A stretch of DNA of 64,000 bases from Paenisporosarcina cavernae (lineage in GTDB: Bacteria > Bacillota > Bacilli > Bacillales_A > Planococcaceae), in contig NZ_CP032418.1 of assembly GCF_003595195.1 (NCBI RefSeq), positions 1,748,501-1,812,500 of the forward strand. The letters run 5' to 3'. The position numbers were made by a program, and so were the translations under genes. The notes under the pieces are model-generated. The model was not told where the DNA came from and did no database searches. It saw only the letters and a program-made list of their open reading frames with translations. Each line of letters begins with the position of its first letter. Positions within the stretch are counted from its first letter, which is position 1. This document shows, piece after piece, positions 62,621 through 64,000 of the stretch.

Positions 62621-62916
62621 CAGGTAAAACGATTCAAAATCCGGTCGTTCAGTCTGCTGGATCAACTCAATATGGGGAACGAGATATGCTGCAAGATGCA
62701 TTGGCTTCTGAAAAATACTTAGTGCATTCCTATGGGATTGCAGCGCAAGAAGCTAGCCATGAAGCACTTTTTCAACTGTTGTCAGATCAATCAAGCGAAA
62801 TCTCCAAATTACAACGAAACATGTACCAACAAATGTTTGAAAAAGGGTGGTATCAATTAGTAGAAGCTGAGCCACAAGAAATTTCGCAAACTTCGAGTCA
62901 ATTTAAGCAGCAATAA
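62617..62916 (+). CDS. Spore coat protein, CotF family
   Basis: 99 residues. DMLQDALASEKYLVHSYGIA and ASHEALFQLLSDQSSEISKL followed by QRNMYQQMFEKGWYQLVEAE is the CotF domain, a helical repeat unit of coat proteins. ATG overlaps the previous stop (ATGA), so the two form a unit. Confidence 0.88.
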   Translation: MTGKTIQNPVVQSAGSTQYGERDMLQDALASEKYLVHSYGIAAQEASHEALFQLLSDQSSEISKLQRNMYQQMFEKGWYQLVEAEPQEISQTSSQFKQQ

Positions 62917-63010
62917 TCAATCGAAGTAAACCAAATTTCTTTCCCCTTTTTGCCAATCCGTGTACAATGAGAGGCGTAAACTCTAAGGCTAACTATACGG
63001 AGGCATGAAA

Positions 63011-63331
63011 ATGAAAACAATTTCTACTAACAAAGATTTTCAAGATATTTTGAATAGCGGTCAAGAAGTGATGATTAAATTCCAAGCAAATTGGTGTCCA
63101 GATTGTCGTCGCATGGATATGTTCATTGACCCAATTGTGGAACAATATCAACAATACGAATGGTACGATATCGATCGCGATGAACTTCCTGAAATTGCAG
63201 AACAGTTTGATGTTCGAGGCATTCCAAGTTTATTGCGTTTCAAAAATGGAGAGAAATTAGCACATTTGCACAGCGCGAATGCAAAGTCTCCTGAACAAGT
63301 TACAGAGTTTTTAGAAGCTCAAAAAGCTTGA
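63011..63331 (+). CDS. Thioredoxin-family protein
   Basis: 106 residues from the second ATG at 63011, because GGAGG lies only a base or two from the first. Active site NWCPDCRRMDMFIDP, cis-Pro in VRGIPSLLRFKNGE. A WCPDC site is typical of YtpP/YusE-like thioredoxin-fold proteins. Cytosolic; partner unknown. Followed by a terminator. Confidence 0.85.
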   Translation: MKTISTNKDFQDILNSGQEVMIKFQANWCPDCRRMDMFIDPIVEQYQQYEWYDIDRDELPEIAEQFDVRGIPSLLRFKNGEKLAHLHSANAKSPEQVTEFLEAQKA

Positions 63332-63372
63332 TGTGATGTAAATGAAAAATTGCATTCTTTCCACGTAATAAA

Positions 63373-63412
63373 AACAACATCTCTTGAAATGTTATAGAGA
63401 TGTTGTTTTTTC
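63373..63412 (+). terminator. Terminator of the thioredoxin-like gene
   Basis: AACAACATCTCT/AGAGATGTTGTT stem followed by TTTT on the plus strand. Confidence 0.9.
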
Positions 63413-63451
63413 ATGGTATACTAGTAAAAAATATCCTATTAGAGGTGTCAC

Positions 63452-63916
63452 ATGTCAGAAGTTAATGAACTCCAAATGCTACGAGAAAAAGTGGAGAGAT
63501 ACGTAGAAATTATTCGTAATATGTCTACTCCTATTATCCCTTCTATCGTACCAAGCACTATTTTAATTCCAATTGCTGGATACATAGATCAAACTCGTTT
63601 TGAAGCAATTCGCTCGAAAACACTTGCCTATATTGGTAATTCACGAGACACTGAACGCGCGATTTTCGATTTTACCGGCGTAACTATAGAAGACGTTGCG
63701 TCCTTTGATTATAATAGCCTAGCATCGGAAATTTTCCAGCTCAACGATTCGATGGCATTAATGGGTGTTCGCCCTATCTATGTTGGCTTTAACCCACGTT
63801 TTGTGCGAGAAATTGTGCACGCTGGAATCCAAGTGGAAATAGAAACGTACGTTACTTTCCGCGCAGCTCTACAACAATTAATCCGTGAAACAAGCACACC
63901 ACTTGCGAGTATGTAA
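63452..63916 (+). CDS. STAS-domain protein (RsbR-like)
   Basis: 154 residues. Short N-terminal helix (VNELQMLREKVERYVEIIRN), then a STAS domain: STPIIPSIVPSTILIPIAGY, FDFTGVTIEDVASFDYNSL and GVRPIYVGFNPRFVREIVHA. Similar to the C-terminal STAS part of stressosome RsbR proteins, without a sensor domain. It probably acts in stress signalling (sigma-B type) but no partner kinase is in the window. Confidence 0.8.
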   Translation: MSEVNELQMLREKVERYVEIIRNMSTPIIPSIVPSTILIPIAGYIDQTRFEAIRSKTLAYIGNSRDTERAIFDFTGVTIEDVASFDYNSLASEIFQLNDSMALMGVRPIYVGFNPRFVREIVHAGIQVEIETYVTFRAALQQLIRETSTPLASM

Positions 63917-63930
63917 GTGGTGTTTTATTT
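63897..63930. terminator. Terminator overlapping the STAS gene stop
   Basis: CACCACTT/AAGTGGTG stem with TTTTATTT on the plus strand; could serve the convergent partial gene as well. Confidence 0.8.
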
Positions 63931-64000
63931 GTGCATCAATACTTGCGAAATGCCAGCATCTTCAAATCCATTCGCCATTAAGAAAGCAATGGATCGATCA
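63925..64000 (-). CDS. C-terminal end of an unidentified gene (partial)
   Basis: The minus strand reads DRSIAFLMANGFEDAGISQV then LMHK and a stop at 63925-63927. Only 24 codons are in the window. The pattern RSIAFLMANGFEDAG loosely recalls rhodanese-like C-termini but this is too short to name. Convergent with the STAS gene. Confidence 0.5.
   Translation of the reverse strand, partial: DRSIAFLMANGFEDAGISQVLMHK

Overview
The window is a stretch of a low-GC, spore-forming Firmicute chromosome carrying an integrated prophage. The host genes point to Bacillales, most likely Planococcaceae (Psychrobacillus, Paenisporosarcina, Sporosarcina or Lysinibacillus relatives). The reasons are a suf operon ordered sufC-D-S-U-B, a B. 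subtilis-like run of metN-I-Q, yusE, yusF, gcvH, yusI, fadE, fadA, fadN and fadM, CotF-type spore coat proteins, a FadR operator of the B. subtilis type and a Firmicute LexA box. The genus is inference.

Layout. (1) 1-6650, minus strand: a giant secreted RHS/YD-repeat protein gene, read as three pieces because of an in-frame amber codon and a one-base frameshift. A cyclic di-GMP-I riboswitch lies in its leader (6729-6812). (2) 7075-43576: a prophage of about 36.5 kb inserted in the 3' end of sufB. The displaced host end of sufB (12 codons plus stop) and the old suf terminator are stranded at 7022-7101, and the phage supplies the present sufB end at 43551. (3) 43551-48804: the suf operon with its promoter. 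(4) 49058-50071: a short 21-bp-period repeat array, a small unknown gene and a lipoprotein gene. (5) 50281-53132: methionine ABC importer under a SAM-I riboswitch. (6) 53124-54679: yusE, yusF, gcvH and an ArsC/Spx-family gene. (7) 54825-55328: 24 exact 21-bp repeats. (8) 55502-62220: the fatty-acid beta-oxidation operon fadN-fadA-fadE with a FadR box, plus proline dehydrogenase. (9) 62360-64000, mostly plus strand: two coat-protein genes, a thioredoxin-like gene, a STAS gene and the end of an unidentified minus-strand gene.

Prophage organisation. Integrase and a LexA-like repressor run rightward at the right end (41775-43520). Nearly everything else runs leftward: Cro-like regulator, excisionase-like HTH, antirepressor, small early genes, a recombination set (SbcC-like ATPase, RecT, MBL-fold hydrolase), a replication set (DnaD-like initiator with internal iterons, DnaC-like loader), a late regulator, terminase, portal, scaffold, capsid, a P22-like short-tail module, two large ejection-type proteins, lysis genes, a methyltransferase/ParB-like accessory cassette and a LexA-controlled YolD operon. 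No tape-measure or tail-tube gene is visible, so the virion was probably a podovirus.

Sequence quality. The capsid and scaffold genes (22.6-23.9 kb) contain ten apparent single-base deletions, nearly all in short homopolymers, while the protein stays recognisable across frames. This looks more like a local consensus problem than true decay.

Best candidates for new biology: the D12 methyltransferase plus ParB-like/Ig-like/helical protein cassette (8288-10929), the 21-bp arrays built from an invariant 9-mer and a variable 12-mer (two arrays with different 9-mers), the stand-alone Cas2-like gene with its own promoter, and the c-di-GMP-controlled RHS gene.
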